A stretch of 21,274 nt of DNA from IMG/VR virus record IMGVR_UViG_3300032560_000140, positions 1 through 21,274 of that record, one strand, 5' to 3'. Position numbers and translations under genes: made by a program. Within the stretch, counting starts at the first letter, position 1, and the number at the start of each line of letters is the position of its first letter. This document shows positions 1 to 5,929 of this stretch, piece by piece. The stretch comes from a virus. The notes under the pieces were generated by a model, which saw only the letters and a list, made by a program, of their open reading frames with translations, searched no databases and was not told where the DNA came from.

Positions 1-1
1 A

Positions 2-625
2 GTAATAGAGTTTTGTATTAGAAATTTTAGGAGATCACCGCTACATGATTTCGGTTCACACCCTCATGATTGGAAACGTATGCTAGATGCTTTAATTTAC
101 GATGCGGATTTAGAAGTGTTTTTAGAGCAACAAGAATTATTACAAAAGAAATTGCGTAAAACTATTCAGAGATCACAAGCATTATCAAAATATGGATCTA
201 CCATTGATCTAGAAAAATCTTTACTATGGTCGTTTAAAAATCAAACTAAATTTAATTGTGAAGATACGCCGTTATTACCTCGTCAACATACCGATGCTAT
301 TCCAATATCTCTTAGTGCTACCTCATTAACATCATTACCTAGAGAAGTTAGAGAAAAAATGTTAGTGATTAAAGCATTGGCTAAATTTAAACAGCATCAT
401 AAGCATCATGAACATCCAGAATTATTATATCATTGTTCAGCACATCTTAGACGACAAGAACAAAATTTAACTGATGTGATTTTTCCTTTAACTCTTAGCC
501 CATCATCTACAGAAACTACTACTACCCCTTCTTCTGGACAATCAGTGACAATCTATGATGCAGATGCAGTAGTCTATTCTTATAGTAACCCATCAGTGTT
601 AAGAGCTAGGCCATCATCTCAATAA
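2..625 (+). CDS. Hypothetical protein, 5' end outside the window
   Basis: The reading frame ending at 625 is open back to the first bases, with no stop upstream of its first ATG at 80. The upstream codons read as ordinary protein (…HDFGSHPHDWKRM…), so the true start probably lies outside the window. From ATG 80 the product is 181 aa. It has a charged helical N-terminal part (EQQELLQKKLRK), a His-rich patch (HHKHHEH, about residues 106-112) and a Ser/Thr-rich tail. No signal peptide or membrane segment is visible and I do not recognise the family. A terminator-like hairpin follows about 40 bp downstream, so the gene ends its transcription unit. It could be the last gene of a preceding phage module or a host gene beside the element. 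Confidence 0.6.
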   Translation, partial: VIEFCIRNFRRSPLHDFGSHPHDWKRMLDALIYDADLEVFLEQQELLQKKLRKTIQRSQALSKYGSTIDLEKSLLWSFKNQTKFNCEDTPLLPRQHTDAIPISLSATSLTSLPREVREKMLVIKALAKFKQHHKHHEHPELLYHCSAHLRRQEQNLTDVIFPLTLSPSSTETTTTPSSGQSVTIYDADAVVYSYSNPSVLRARPSSQ

Positions 626-662
626 TTGACGGCTTTAAGAGTACAGAGTTTAATATAAAAAC

Positions 663-690
663 GCCCTAGGCGGAGTTGTGTTCCTAGGGC
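663..690 (+). terminator. Hairpin terminator after the first gene
   Basis: An 8-bp perfect stem, GCCCTAGG (663-670) paired with CCTAGGGC (683-690), encloses a 12-nt loop. It is followed by a short T-rich stretch (ATTATTTTG) and preceded by an A run, so it could act in both directions. The rest of the 626-780 gap shows no convincing promoter. Confidence 0.55.
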
Positions 691-780
691 ACAATTATTT
701 TGCATGGATAAAGGGAAAGTATCAGCCGATTAACCACTAAAGTCAAACCAAACGTCAATTATTTACAGGGAGTAAATTAC

Positions 781-1506
781 ATGTGTTTTATGTTAATGCT
801 GGCCGCGTTTCGTGACCAGGCCAAGGGTTCTAACGGGAAGTATCGACTAACAGGAATTGAGACTGCTGTTTACGCCAGGATGGCCTTATATGCCAGCGAG
901 GACGGAACTAATATTTATCCTGGCCTTAACACTCTAGTTGCTGAACTTAAGTTTTCTAAGAGTACTATTCAACGAACTATAAAAGCTTTGTTAGATAAAA
1001 AACGGATAGTTTTAATAAAGCAAGGCAACAGTCAAATGCATAAAGCTAACGAATATAAAATTAACCTGCCACTACTACCAAGGCATGTAGCTATTCAAAT
1101 GCCTACTTATACTGACGCTGTGGATAACTATGTGGATAACATGCCAATTTCAGTGGATAACCCTGTGGATAATTCTTCACCTATAGTCGCAGAGACTAGG
1201 GGGGCTGTACCCAGAGAGACCAGGGGGGGTGTACCTAGAGAGACCACCCATAATCATTTAACACAATCATTAACTACTACAAACTATCATATGATAGAAG
1301 AGCAACAAATTGATATAAAAAATGATTTGTTGATGATGCAGGTAAATAAGAAATCGGTAGATAGGTGGGTTAACGAGTTTGGGTTTACTGCACTAACTGA
1401 AATTATTGTAGCTATGAGGGAACACGAAAAGAAAAAAGGGATCCAAATAAAAAACAAGGGAGCGTATCTTAGAAAAATCTTAGAGCAACAAAGAAGTAGG
1501 CATTAA
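781..1506 (+). CDS. Phage replication initiator-like protein with N-terminal winged HTH
   Basis: The product is 241 aa. The start is supported by AGGGAG about 8 nt upstream of ATG 781. Residues about 20-95 look like a winged helix-turn-helix of the HTH_36 / phage O-protein type: GIETAVYARMALYASEDG, then PGLNTLVAELKFSKSTIQRTIKALLDKK, then a wing. The middle (about residues 110-160) is low complexity: four VDN tripeptides and an ETRG.VPR repeat. It coincides with DnaA-box-like sites and a 24-bp tandem repeat in the DNA. The C-terminal part (about 185-241) is helical and basic and resembles partner-binding tails of phage replisome organisers. In lambda the O protein likewise binds iterons inside its own gene. 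The inferred role is to open the phage origin and recruit host helicase. It faces the recombination operon convergently, with hairpins between. Confidence 0.75.
   Translation: MCFMLMLAAFRDQAKGSNGKYRLTGIETAVYARMALYASEDGTNIYPGLNTLVAELKFSKSTIQRTIKALLDKKRIVLIKQGNSQMHKANEYKINLPLLPRHVAIQMPTYTDAVDNYVDNMPISVDNPVDNSSPIVAETRGAVPRETRGGVPRETTHNHLTQSLTTTNYHMIEEQQIDIKNDLLMMQVNKKSVDRWVNEFGFTALTEIIVAMREHEKKKGIQIKNKGAYLRKILEQQRSRH
1119..1172. promoter_or_regulatory. Cluster of four DnaA-box-like sites (candidate phage origin)
   Basis: TGTGGATAA, the complement of the E. coli consensus DnaA box TTATCCACA, occurs exactly at 1119-1127, 1131-1139 and 1164-1172. A one-mismatch copy, AGTGGATAA, lies at 1152-1160. 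All four face the same way with start spacings of 12, 21 and 12 bp. They lie inside the replication-initiator gene, next to a 24-bp tandem repeat. Origin function is inferred. The alternative is that the VDN protein repeat is selected and the DNA match is a by-product. Confidence 0.6.
1191..1249. repeat. 24-bp tandem repeat (iteron-like) inside the replication gene
   Basis: About 2.4 copies with a 24-bp period: units starting at 1191 and 1215 share AGAGAC.AGGGGGG.TGTACC, and a partial third (AGAGACCACCC) starts at 1239. They encode ETRGAVPR / ETRGGVPR / ET. Phage replication-initiator genes often carry iterons bound by their own product; these repeats sit 20 bp after the DnaA-box cluster and are G-rich on the plus strand. 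Confidence 0.65.
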
Positions 1507-1519
1507 TAGACATAAAAAA

Positions 1520-1561
1520 TTTAGCCCTTACGGAAACCCAGGGAGGACCGTAAGGGCTAAA
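1520..1561 (-). terminator. Strong hairpin terminator for the recombination operon
   Basis: A 14-bp perfect stem, TTTAGCCCTTACGG (1520-1533) with CCGTAAGGGCTAAA (1548-1561), encloses a 14-nt loop. On the minus strand it is followed directly by a run of six T (complement of the A run at 1514-1519). It therefore best terminates leftward transcripts coming from the recombination genes. It lies 13 bp after the convergent replication gene and could also protect that transcript's 3' end. Confidence 0.75.
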
Positions 1562-1603
1562 CATCAGCCATGATTAATTAACAATTTAGGATATTCCCGT
1601 TGA

Positions 1604-1656
1604 GCTAACCTAAAGGAGTTCTAGAAGCTCCTTTAGGCCAGGAGTAATCTGTTAGC
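1604..1656. other. Nested inverted repeat in the convergent intergenic region
   Basis: An inner 10-bp perfect stem, CCTAAAGGAG (1609-1618) with CTCCTTTAGG (1628-1637), has a 9-nt loop. It is enclosed by an outer pair, GCTAAC (1604-1609) with GTTAGC (1651-1656). No T run follows on either strand, so it is not a typical intrinsic terminator. The 1507-1714 gap contains only this and the terminator at 1520; I see no open reading frame in it. The role is unknown. Confidence 0.4.
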
Positions 1657-1714
1657 GGTCTTTCAAATCACTAATAGATCTAAGAATAAAAAAATGCAGG
1701 GTAATAGTAATATT

Positions 1715-2617
1715 TTAATTTGCCTCTTGCAAGTCATTTGTGCTGATTTCTTCAAACACTTTGTTAATAGGCAAACTATTAATCTTTTGTTGCCTATTAA
1801 TTTTTTTATCAAGCTGCCTTATGACGTCAGCAAAATCTTTGGCTAGCATATGATCTAAACTATTAATTTTTAGATAATTACATAATGCTATTTCTTCGCT
1901 ATCCGACAATATTATTTTGCTTTTAACAATCTCTAATTGTTCGGCAGTAATGGTAGCGCCAACATCAACTAGATCTACAACACTAACAATATCTTTCGGC
2001 TCTTTGCCTTCCATTTCTTCAAAGGTTGGATGCACACCAAGAACATCTGAAAAGGCTTTTCTAAGTGCTTGAGCTTCTGTACATTTGGCTATTTGTCCAA
2101 AAGGTCTTTTTGCCCACATAGCATTAGGGGTTATTTCATTTTTTCCTCTGGTTGCATAGTTTTCTTTCCAATACTCTTTAGCAGAAAAGAAAGAACTCTT
2201 ACCACTAGTAGGGTTATATTTTTCTACAGTCATCTTACACCATTCAGGATAAGATATTTCCATTGTTCCTATCGTTTCTGTTATCGTTGGACCGTACTCA
2301 GGTTCGCTAATCCCTAAATATAGGCCAGTTCTATCAGCGTCAATACGATATGATGCAATCCCAGGCATAAGGACATCCCTATATTCATAACTGCCAGTTT
2401 GACTGTTTTTTACACTCATAGGCACAATATGAACAGGTTTAGCAATCGGATCATACTTTTTAGCGTTACAGTATGCTAAAACCATTCCTATAGATTCATC
2501 TTTAGCCCCAGGGTAAATCGAATTTTTAAGGGTATAATAGAGGTTGCTATCAGTATCCGCTAAAAGTTCTGTTAACGTTTGTTTTGGTTTAATTGGCTTT
2601 GCATTTGAGCTAAGCAT
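1715..2617 (-). CDS. bet: Single-strand annealing recombinase, Redbeta/Bet (RecT superfamily)
   Basis: The product is 300 aa. The start is fixed by AGGAGG six nt upstream of the ATG at 2617. The family pattern is clear: GAKDESIGMVLAYCNAKKYDP near the N-terminus (where lambda Bet has a .L….A..Y.LNP segment), a central VLMPGIASYRIDADRTG segment, and W..RP..QI.KC.EAQALRKAF about residues 165-190 (lambda: hPkRMlrhkAmiQcARlAFGF). The last 90 residues are a charged, variable tail. The protein anneals complementary single strands exposed by the partner exonuclease, for phage recombination and repair. It overlaps the end of the exonuclease gene by 46 nt, consistent with translational coupling. Full length, with no lesions seen. 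Confidence 0.88.
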   Translation of the reverse strand: MLSSNAKPIKPKQTLTELLADTDSNLYYTLKNSIYPGAKDESIGMVLAYCNAKKYDPIAKPVHIVPMSVKNSQTGSYEYRDVLMPGIASYRIDADRTGLYLGISEPEYGPTITETIGTMEISYPEWCKMTVEKYNPTSGKSSFFSAKEYWKENYATRGKNEITPNAMWAKRPFGQIAKCTEAQALRKAFSDVLGVHPTFEEMEGKEPKDIVSVVDLVDVGATITAEQLEIVKSKIILSDSEEIALCNYLKINSLDHMLAKDFADVIRQLDKKINRQQKINSLPINKVFEEISTNDLQEAN

Positions 2618-3462
2618 TTTAATCCTCCTGCTTGATTATCTAATTCTTTCATTTTTGCCCAATTAGGTAATGATATTAATTGGAATTTTTCTTCATACCC
2701 AGGCCACTCTTTATACCTTACACATTCGGTATATAAAGCTGCGCCATCTAAGTATTCTAATCTGCCTTGTGCTAATGAGCTTTCGTCTAAAGTAAAGCAC
2801 GCTGTTAAATAAGGCGGCTTTTTCTCAACTACGAAAAAGGCAAAGAATCTTTTTTTACCATCTAATTGTTTTAATGCATCTATCTGCATAGCTGCTTGTC
2901 TATGATAGCCATACTGATAAATAGAATTTGAAAATGCTTTAATCGAATCAGTAGTTTTAAGGTCGATTATTAATTTATCATTAAAAATATCTGGTCTTGA
3001 TCTAAGTGGTGTATCAAATGTGCCACCTTCCCAAAATATAGATTGCTCAACTTTACCATCTTTAAGTTCATTCCAGATAGGATGAGCAGATATAACGTTA
3101 GCCATGTCTTTAATGTCTTCCCATTCACCAGTTCTTAAAATATCTCGTCCATTAGCTGCAATTTCAGCTTGTGCGTAAATCTCTTTACCAATCTTTGTAG
3201 ATAAATTCACTGATTCTGTCATACAATAAAAGGTATTATCGAATTTTTTAGGCTCCAATACAAGTGTATGAACAGCACGTCCTAGCTTATATTTTTCAGC
3301 TTGTTTCTTTAATTCTTTTTCGTCTAACTCTGTACGTTTTACGTGATATTCATAGTAATACCGTTTAGGACAATCTAGTATCAAATTGATACCAGTTGAG
3401 CTAATACTATTGTCTGCGTGATATTCGTTAATATCTAAATTGTCGTATATACCGTTTATCAT
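2572..3462 (-). CDS. RecE/exodeoxyribonuclease VIII-like PD-(D/E)XK exonuclease
   Basis: The product is 296 aa. The start at 3462 has AGGAG 8 nt upstream. Motifs of the RecE C-terminal nuclease family (DUF3799-type, PD-(D/E)XK fold) are present: an N-terminal SSTGINLILDCPKRYYYEY segment (about 21-39), GRAVH with His65, Glu139 (VEQS), R.RPD with Asp158, DLKT with Asp167 and Lys169, then YGYHRQAAM with Gln189. Asp158, Asp167 and Lys169 should form the metal site. The enzyme is expected to resect one strand of double-stranded DNA ends, leaving single strands for the annealing protein encoded next. Adjacency to Bet gives a RecE/RecT- or Exo/Beta-like recombination pair. It follows the small upstream ORF by 2 nt and shares its leader motif (GGAGAATAATAATG). 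Confidence 0.85.
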   Translation of the reverse strand: MINGIYDNLDINEYHADNSISSTGINLILDCPKRYYYEYHVKRTELDEKELKKQAEKYKLGRAVHTLVLEPKKFDNTFYCMTESVNLSTKIGKEIYAQAEIAANGRDILRTGEWEDIKDMANVISAHPIWNELKDGKVEQSIFWEGGTFDTPLRSRPDIFNDKLIIDLKTTDSIKAFSNSIYQYGYHRQAAMQIDALKQLDGKKRFFAFFVVEKKPPYLTACFTLDESSLAQGRLEYLDGAALYTECVRYKEWPGYEEKFQLISLPNWAKMKELDNQAGGLKCLAQMQSQLNQNKR

Positions 3463-3464
3463 TA

Positions 3465-3659
3465 TTATTCTCCTAGTAGTTCTAATCTATCGAATAAATC
3501 TTGTATTGCTTCTAATTCAGTAGCACCATTTCCGCAACAGTTATACTTTAGTACCGCATCTTCTGCCCCGTCGTAACCGTCGAGTACTGCGGTCCAATCA
3601 AATTGGCGTTGCGGGATCGGCGCACAGTAATAAGAAGTAAGTATGGTATGTTTTGGCAT
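3465..3659 (-). CDS. Small hypothetical protein, first gene of the recombination operon
   Basis: The product is 64 aa, starting at ATG 3659 (MPKHTILTSYY). AAGGAG lies 8 nt upstream; an in-frame start at 3698 has no comparable ribosome site. It has two adjacent cysteines (NCCGNGATELEAIQDLFDRLE) and a short acidic helix at the end, and I recognise no family. The pattern Y…G.GATELEAI..L resembles small single-domain phage proteins that begin with a strand pair and end in a helix. It is the promoter-proximal gene of the exonuclease-Bet operon, so it may modulate recombination (for example as an anti-nuclease), but nothing in the sequence proves this. Confidence 0.65.
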   Translation of the reverse strand: MPKHTILTSYYCAPIPQRQFDWTAVLDGYDGAEDAVLKYNCCGNGATELEAIQDLFDRLELLGE

Positions 3660-3708
3660 TATTATTCTCCTTCTTGTAATTTTTATGTTTTTGTGCAATA
3701 ATAACTAC

Positions 3709-3736
3709 ATTGTAATACAAAACGATACGATGTCAA
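3709..3736 (-). promoter_or_regulatory. Sigma70-type promoter for the recombination operon
   Basis: Reading leftward, a perfect -35 box TTGACA (3736-3731) is followed by a 16-bp spacer and a near-perfect -10 box TACAAT (3714-3709). The predicted start of transcription is near 3702, about 40 bp before the first gene's ATG at 3659. It lies in the divergent gap between this operon and the ribbon-helix-helix gene. Confidence 0.7.
3710..3720. promoter_or_regulatory. Palindromic candidate operator over the -10 region
   Basis: TTGTAATACAA is a perfect palindrome around a central A. It overlaps the -10 box and spacer of the leftward promoter. A repressor bound here would block the recombination operon. 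The adjacent divergent ribbon-helix-helix gene is the obvious candidate repressor; that link is inferred. Confidence 0.4.
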
Positions 3737-3752
3737 GAGGTGGTTTATAAAA

Positions 3753-3932
3753 ATGTTGGATAAAACAGAAAAAGAGCTATTAGGGCCAGGCTTAAGCGTG
3801 AGATTGACAGCTATAACGCGTAATAAATTAAGCGTACTTGCACGAAAAAGGGGTATGTCGCCATCTAGTTTGGCTAGATTTTGGCTGGAAGAAAGAATAA
3901 AAAAAGAAGATAATAATAAAAAAGGGGATTGA
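3753..3932 (+). CDS. Small ribbon-helix-helix (Arc/CopG-like) DNA-binding protein
   Basis: The product is 59 aa. ATG 3753 has GAGGTGG about 9 nt upstream. Residues 13-50 fit a ribbon-helix-helix fold: a short beta strand GLSVRLT, helix A (AITRNKLSVLARKRG), a turn MSPSS, and helix B (LARFWLEERIKKE). The tail is Lys/Asp-rich. Proteins of this type dimerise and insert the paired strands into the major groove of palindromic operators; Arc and Mnt of P22 are the classical phage examples. The gene diverges from the recombination operon, whose promoter carries an 11-bp palindrome, so it is a likely regulator of that operon. Its stop sits 2 nt before the next gene's start. Confidence 0.7.
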   Translation: MLDKTEKELLGPGLSVRLTAITRNKLSVLARKRGMSPSSLARFWLEERIKKEDNNKKGD

Positions 3933-3934
3933 TT

Positions 3935-4309
3935 ATGACAACAACAAATGCATTAGTTTATTACCACGAACTAGTTAAAGCCGGAATGCCGGACGAACAA
4001 GCTTTTAATCAAGCAATGGCATTTGATAATGCTATTAGTCATTTGGCAACGAAAGACGAGCTAAAAACAGAAATATTCTTACTAAGAAAAGATATACAGC
4101 GCATTGATACTAAATTACAAGATTTTGCGACTAAAGAAGAGCTAAAAACAGAAATATCCTTACTAAGAAAAGATCTTGAGGTAAGATTCTCTGAAATAGA
4201 TGCGAACTTTAAATTAATAGATGCTAATTTCGCCACTATGCGAATTTTTGGCTGGGCTATTATTGTTATTGTGATTGTACCGATTTCTAAGATAGTTTTT
4301 GGTTGGTAA
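3935..4309 (+). CDS. Coiled-coil membrane protein A (DUF1640-like)
   Basis: The product is 124 aa. I chose ATG 3935 over the in-frame TTG at 3929 because the AAGGGG site lies too close to the latter. The protein has a conserved N-terminal head (ALVYYHELVKAGMPDEQAFNQAMAF), the signature ATK.EL, a coiled coil (about residues 40-98) and one C-terminal hydrophobic helix (IFGWAIIVIVIVPISKIVFGW). This layout resembles DUF1640/CCDC90-type proteins. A 36-bp block, 4058-4093, repeats at 4139-4174 with one mismatch, duplicating ELKTEI.LLRKD. It is the first of five related proteins in the window and is immediately upstream of a second one. Expected location is the membrane with the coil in the cytoplasm; function is unknown. 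Confidence 0.75.
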   Translation: MTTTNALVYYHELVKAGMPDEQAFNQAMAFDNAISHLATKDELKTEIFLLRKDIQRIDTKLQDFATKEELKTEISLLRKDLEVRFSEIDANFKLIDANFATMRIFGWAIIVIVIVPISKIVFGW

Positions 4310-4330
4310 TATATAAAAATGGGGTTAAAG

Positions 4331-4693
4331 ATGACAAATAAAGCATTACAGTACTTTTTAGATTTAAAGGCTAATGGCGCAACAGATGCAGAAGCCAAAG
4401 CACAAACAGAGGCGCTGACCTCTGTATTAGAGGGCGTTGCGACTAAAGAAGATTTAAAAATTGTAAGAGAAGATTTATTGGCGACAAAAACAGAATTAAT
4501 TGCAAAGCTTGCGACTAAAGAAGAATTAACTAATTTAGGAATAAGAACTGACTCTAAATTTGATTTAGTTAGGAAAGACATACTAAACTTGGAGGATAGA
4601 ATAGACATTAATCATCGGTGGATCATGGCATTTTTAATAGCCAATTTTGTTGCGTTTGCAACATTAATTATAACTAATGCTATGCGAGTCTGA
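4331..4693 (+). CDS. Coiled-coil membrane protein B (DUF1640-like)
   Basis: The product is 120 aa. The start ATG 4331 is preceded by ATGGGG, which I read as the ribosome site rather than as a start; an identical arrangement precedes protein D at 8848. The head NKALQYFLDLKANGATDAEAKAQTEAL matches paralogues A, D and E. Two ATKE(D/E)L signatures follow and a coil extends to about residue 95. A terminal membrane helix (IMAFLIANFVAFATLIITNAM) follows. The 14-bp string GCGACTAAAGAAGA occurs once in A and twice here, showing recent common ancestry or conversion between the two genes. The 21-bp gap from A suggests a shared transcript. Confidence 0.75.
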   Translation: MTNKALQYFLDLKANGATDAEAKAQTEALTSVLEGVATKEDLKIVREDLLATKTELIAKLATKEELTNLGIRTDSKFDLVRKDILNLEDRIDINHRWIMAFLIANFVAFATLIITNAMRV

Positions 4694-4721
4694 ACTATAA
4701 TATAACAAGGAGGTTAATACT

Positions 4722-4961
4722 ATGAAATGCAGATGTACAAGCTGTAGTGGCAATAAAAAAATTATGAAACTAGGTATGGTAATGGGCGAGTGTGGAAACT
4801 GTAAAGGCACAGGCACGCAAACAATCGAAGATAGTATCATACCAGATGTAGCTAAACCAACAGACAAGGATGTCATCAATGACGCAAAAAGAGAAGAATC
4901 GCGAGAAGTTAAAAAAACAGATAGCAAAGTTACCTCCAATCAAACTAAGCGTAAAAGGTAA
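4722..4961 (+). CDS. Small Cys-motif protein (DnaJ-like zinc knuckle)
   Basis: The product is 79 aa, with an excellent ribosome site (AAGGAGG, 7 nt before the ATG). The first 35 residues contain C.C..C.G (Cys3, 5, 8) and C..CKGTGT (Cys24, 27). These resemble half of a DnaJ-type CXXCXGXG zinc-binding domain. The remainder is charged and probably disordered, ending in KRKR. Its last 83 nt overlap the start of the terminase small subunit gene in another frame. I do not recognise a specific family. Position suggests a packaging or late-regulation accessory protein, but that is inference from location only. Confidence 0.7.
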   Translation: MKCRCTSCSGNKKIMKLGMVMGECGNCKGTGTQTIEDSIIPDVAKPTDKDVINDAKREESREVKKTDSKVTSNQTKRKR

Positions 4962-5358
4962 ACACCCTGGCGGTAGACCAACGAAATACACCGAAGAATT
5001 AGCAAACCGTATCTGCGACGCTGTAGCTACAACAACTGATGGTATGCGACGCATGTGCGCCAACAACGAAGGTTTTCCAACATGTGAAACACTTATGCAA
5101 TGGCGCTATAAATATCCCGAGTTTTCTGCACATTACGCACAATCTAAGCTTATTCAGGCTGATTTATTCGCAGAACAAATTATAGATATTTGTGACGAAG
5201 AACAACACACCAGCGAAGGAATACAACACGCAAGACTTAGGGTTGACACTCGCAAATGGTTAACATCAAAACTAATACCAAAAACTTACGGCGACAGAGT
5301 TCATAGCGAATCAACAGTTAGTATTAAACATGAGGATGCATTGGAGCTTTTAAAATAA
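4879..5358 (+). CDS. Terminase small subunit
   Basis: The product is 159 aa, counting from ATG 4879, which sits 9 nt after ACAAGG; the in-frame ATG at 4870 abuts that site and is less likely. The family pattern is clear: GGRPTKYTEELANRICD, then MRRMCANNEGFPTCETLMQWR (helix-turn-helix DNA recognition), then F..HYAQSKLIQADLFAEQIIDICDE, then a region where R.DTRKWL…PK.YGD matches the usual C-terminal motif of terminase small subunits. It recognises phage DNA and recruits the large subunit for headful or site-specific packaging. The large subunit gene follows at 5926, separated by three small ORFs. The N-terminal 25 residues are very basic. Confidence 0.85.
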   Translation: MTQKEKNREKLKKQIAKLPPIKLSVKGKHPGGRPTKYTEELANRICDAVATTTDGMRRMCANNEGFPTCETLMQWRYKYPEFSAHYAQSKLIQADLFAEQIIDICDEEQHTSEGIQHARLRVDTRKWLTSKLIPKTYGDRVHSESTVSIKHEDALELLK

Positions 5359-5359
5359 A

Positions 5360-5497
5360 ATGTTCATCAATGATGCAGAAGTATATCACATAGCTGTAAT
5401 GCTATATGAATTTATGATGCCAGATGATGTCGATGCAACGCCAATTACTTTGGCAGAATTTAAACAAAAATTAGAAGGAATATTAAAGGATGGATGA
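5360..5497 (+). CDS. Tiny hypothetical protein after terminase small subunit
   Basis: A 45-aa frame begins 1 nt after the terminase small subunit stop (MFINDAEVYHIAVMLYEFM…). It is acidic and probably helical, with no recognised domain. The immediate spacing and its 8-nt overlap with the next small ORF are typical of packed phage operons. No good ribosome site is visible, so it would depend on translational coupling. Confidence 0.4.
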   Translation: MFINDAEVYHIAVMLYEFMMPDDVDATPITLAEFKQKLEGILKDG

Positions 5498-5636
5498 AGA
5501 GGAGGGTAAAATATGGGCTCGTTACTATAGCTGCCCTTGGTATGATTTAACTCCCGGCGAACAGGCAGTAATAATTAACTTTAGTAAAAATTGTGGGGTT
5601 AGCCACGTTATGTTCGACAGGTTTTTTACCAACTAA
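5490..5636 (+). CDS. Tiny hypothetical protein
   Basis: A 48-aa frame starts at ATG 5490 and overlaps the previous ORF by 8 nt (MDEEEGKIWARYYSCPWYDL…). AAAGG stands directly before the ATG, closer than usual. The composition (Trp/Tyr/Cys-rich, TPGEQAVIINF) looks protein-like rather than random, but no family is recognised. It fills the gap between the terminase small subunit and the sigma-like gene. Confidence 0.4.
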   Translation: MDEEEGKIWARYYSCPWYDLTPGEQAVIINFSKNCGVSHVMFDRFFTN

Positions 5637-5653
5637 AAAGGAATGGCTAGAGA

Positions 5654-5929
5654 ATGGGATACAATAGTACTAAGCATAATTTGGCAGCATTATTAGAACT
5701 AATTAATGAGTTTGTACAAGACAATCCTTTAAAAATAGAAGAATTGCCGGACTATCTTAAACAATTACCAGATAGAGAGCAGCAAGTATTAAACTTTTAT
5801 TATAGGGATGGACTCACCCTTAGAGAAATAGCTGAAATTTTTGGGGTGAGTTGGTCTCGGCCGTTTGAAATTAAAAGTAAGGCGATAAGAAGAATAAGAA
5901 AAAAAATTACAATAGCTAAAAACAAATGA
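5654..5929 (+). CDS. Sigma70 region 4-like HTH protein
   Basis: The product is 91 aa. Residues 38-83 closely follow the -35-recognition domain of sigma70/RpoD: LPDREQQVL (38-46), a loop YYRDG, the helix-turn-helix LTLREIAEIFGVSWSR (54-69) and a terminal KSKAIRRIRKK helix. The first 37 residues are an acidic helical segment unlike sigma region 3, and regions 2 and 3 are absent, so it is not a full sigma factor. It could bind promoter DNA as a late-gene activator or act as a small-terminase-like HTH. Its TGA overlaps the ATG of the terminase large subunit (ATGA at 5926), so the two are coupled. The pattern also resembles phage DUF1492/ArpU-type regulators, which sit just before terminase genes. 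Confidence 0.75.
   Translation: MGYNSTKHNLAALLELINEFVQDNPLKIEELPDYLKQLPDREQQVLNFYYRDGLTLREIAEIFGVSWSRPFEIKSKAIRRIRKKITIAKNK

Noticed and set aside
4039-4608. 189-aa minus-strand frame across coiled-coil genes A and B
   Set aside because: The repetitive Ser/Val-rich translation is the complement of the repeated coiled-coil codons; the plus-strand genes share protein-level features with three other loci.
4911-4917. A AAA AAA slippery heptamer in the terminase small subunit frame
   Set aside because: A -1 shift would only give a short basic peptide ending in the overlapping small ORF frame. No stimulatory structure is seen and full-length TerS is needed.
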